Shown here: piece by piece, positions 41,121-41,626 of the stretch | Numbering within the stretch: the stretch's first letter is position 1 | Layout: the number at the start of each line of letters is the position of its first letter | Assembly: GCA_947595635.1 (NCBI GenBank) | Contig: CANQEU010000018.1 | Span: 1-41,626, forward strand | Direction of reading: 5' to 3' | Source of the DNA: an uncultured Clostridia bacterium | GTDB taxonomy: Bacteria > Bacillota > Clostridia > Oscillospirales > Acutalibacteraceae | Length of the DNA: 41,626 nt | Notes under the pieces: generated by a model | What the model saw: the letters and a program-made list of their open reading frames with translations, nothing else | Database searches by the model: none | Told to the model about the DNA's origin: nothing | Position numbers and translations under genes: made by a program

Positions 41121-41626
41121 TGAATTTATCAAGAGAAGCACAACACTTTCTATGGTATTCCTATTTTACTGTCAGCTACGATGAACTTGCCGAAGACCAC
41201 GAGGCCGCGTTGCTTCTATGCGCACAACGGGCATATCTTGACATGAACAGAACATTGACATTCGACTCGGACAAAGAAGACCACGAGGGATTTCGCAATT
41301 CTGTTTGTGGGGAAATCATCGGCGGCATCAGAACAAAGTTATTATCCTGTGATCAATCCGCATTTGATAGTAACCATTCACAGCTATGCAATCATATTAT
41401 AAAGTTTGTCAAAGATAAAAATATTCTTATACCAAGAAAAAGCAATCACGAAAGTTTCCACTATGGACAAGCCCAGAAATGGCTCAACATGACGTTGAAG
41501 TATATGCTGATAATGGGTTTTTGGCCTGATGAATTGAAGCCGATAGAGACCGTCATACATATACCGGTAGACAACTTTATCATGAAAGCCGCTTCAAATA
41601 TGGGGGTTATGCTGCCACGAACAAAC
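41120..41626 (+). CDS. Unrecognised protein, truncated by the window edge
   Basis: An open frame of 169 codons without a stop runs off the right edge. It starts at an ATG overlapping the stop of the small XRE gene. The protein begins MNLSREAQHFLWYSYFTVSYDEL. Later blocks are YGQAQKWLNMTLKYMLIMG and VIHIPVDNFIMKAA. It has no signal peptide or membrane segment. I do not recognise a family. Coupling to the XRE gene suggests it is controlled by that switch, as in accessory or defence-type cargo; that is inference. Confidence 0.6.
   Translation, partial: MNLSREAQHFLWYSYFTVSYDELAEDHEAALLLCAQRAYLDMNRTLTFDSDKEDHEGFRNSVCGEIIGGIRTKLLSCDQSAFDSNHSQLCNHIIKFVKDKNILIPRKSNHESFHYGQAQKWLNMTLKYMLIMGFWPDELKPIETVIHIPVDNFIMKAASNMGVMLPRTN

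Noticed and set aside
1..41626. CRISPR array
   Set aside because: No regularly spaced direct repeats with unique spacers were seen; the only long direct repeat is the tandem permease pair.

Overview
The window looks like a chromosomal segment of an endospore-forming, moderately AT-rich Clostridia (Oscillospiraceae/Ruminococcaceae-type) bacterium. The reasons are a full spoIIIAA-AH operon, an intact sigK, Gram-positive style ribosome binding sites, many sigma-A promoters with 16-18 nt spacing, and clostridial versions of CstA, MtaB, CoaBC and NadA. Genus is inference only.

Layout. 1-4817: an ABC transporter cassette with two tandem near-copy FtsX-type permeases, a LolD/MacB-type ATPase and a third permease. 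4940-9844: a CstA-type transporter and a DUF1624-like membrane protein on the minus strand, then a FlK-like thioesterase, a HAD phosphatase, a DUF4830 protein and an RsuA-type pseudouridine synthase on the plus strand. 10005-12543: an unpartnered MsmX/UgpC-type sugar ATPase and a CdaR/PucR-type regulator. 12751-12909: tRNA-Lys and tRNA-His. 13044-23346: VOC protein, CoaBC, glucose-6-phosphate isomerase, a small P-loop protein, a lipoprotein, tRNA-Leu, a histidine-free HPr paralog, MtaB, a glycosyl hydrolase-like lipid- or membrane-anchored protein, DUF1294, an RluA-type pseudouridine synthase and IlvE. 23462-32455: the sporulation and envelope block, with sigK, a compact four-helix inverted-repeat element, two L,D-transpeptidase-like membrane proteins, four tRNAs (three Ser, one Arg), and spoIIIAA-AH behind a sigma-E-type promoter. 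32841-34898: nadA and ychF.

From about 34950 to the right edge lies one end of an integrative element inserted next to the ychF start. It contains a tyrosine integrase, an excisionase-like protein, a primase-helicase, a small protein, three XRE-type regulators with two divergent control regions, and an unrecognised protein running off the window. Its other end is outside, so I cannot say whether it is an ICE, a mobilizable element or a phage satellite.

I see no CRISPR array, rRNA or intact insertion sequence. The least explained structures are the four-helix element at 24293-24398, the hairpin cluster after spoIIIAH, the four-codon leader ORF in the mobile element, and the partial protein at the right edge.
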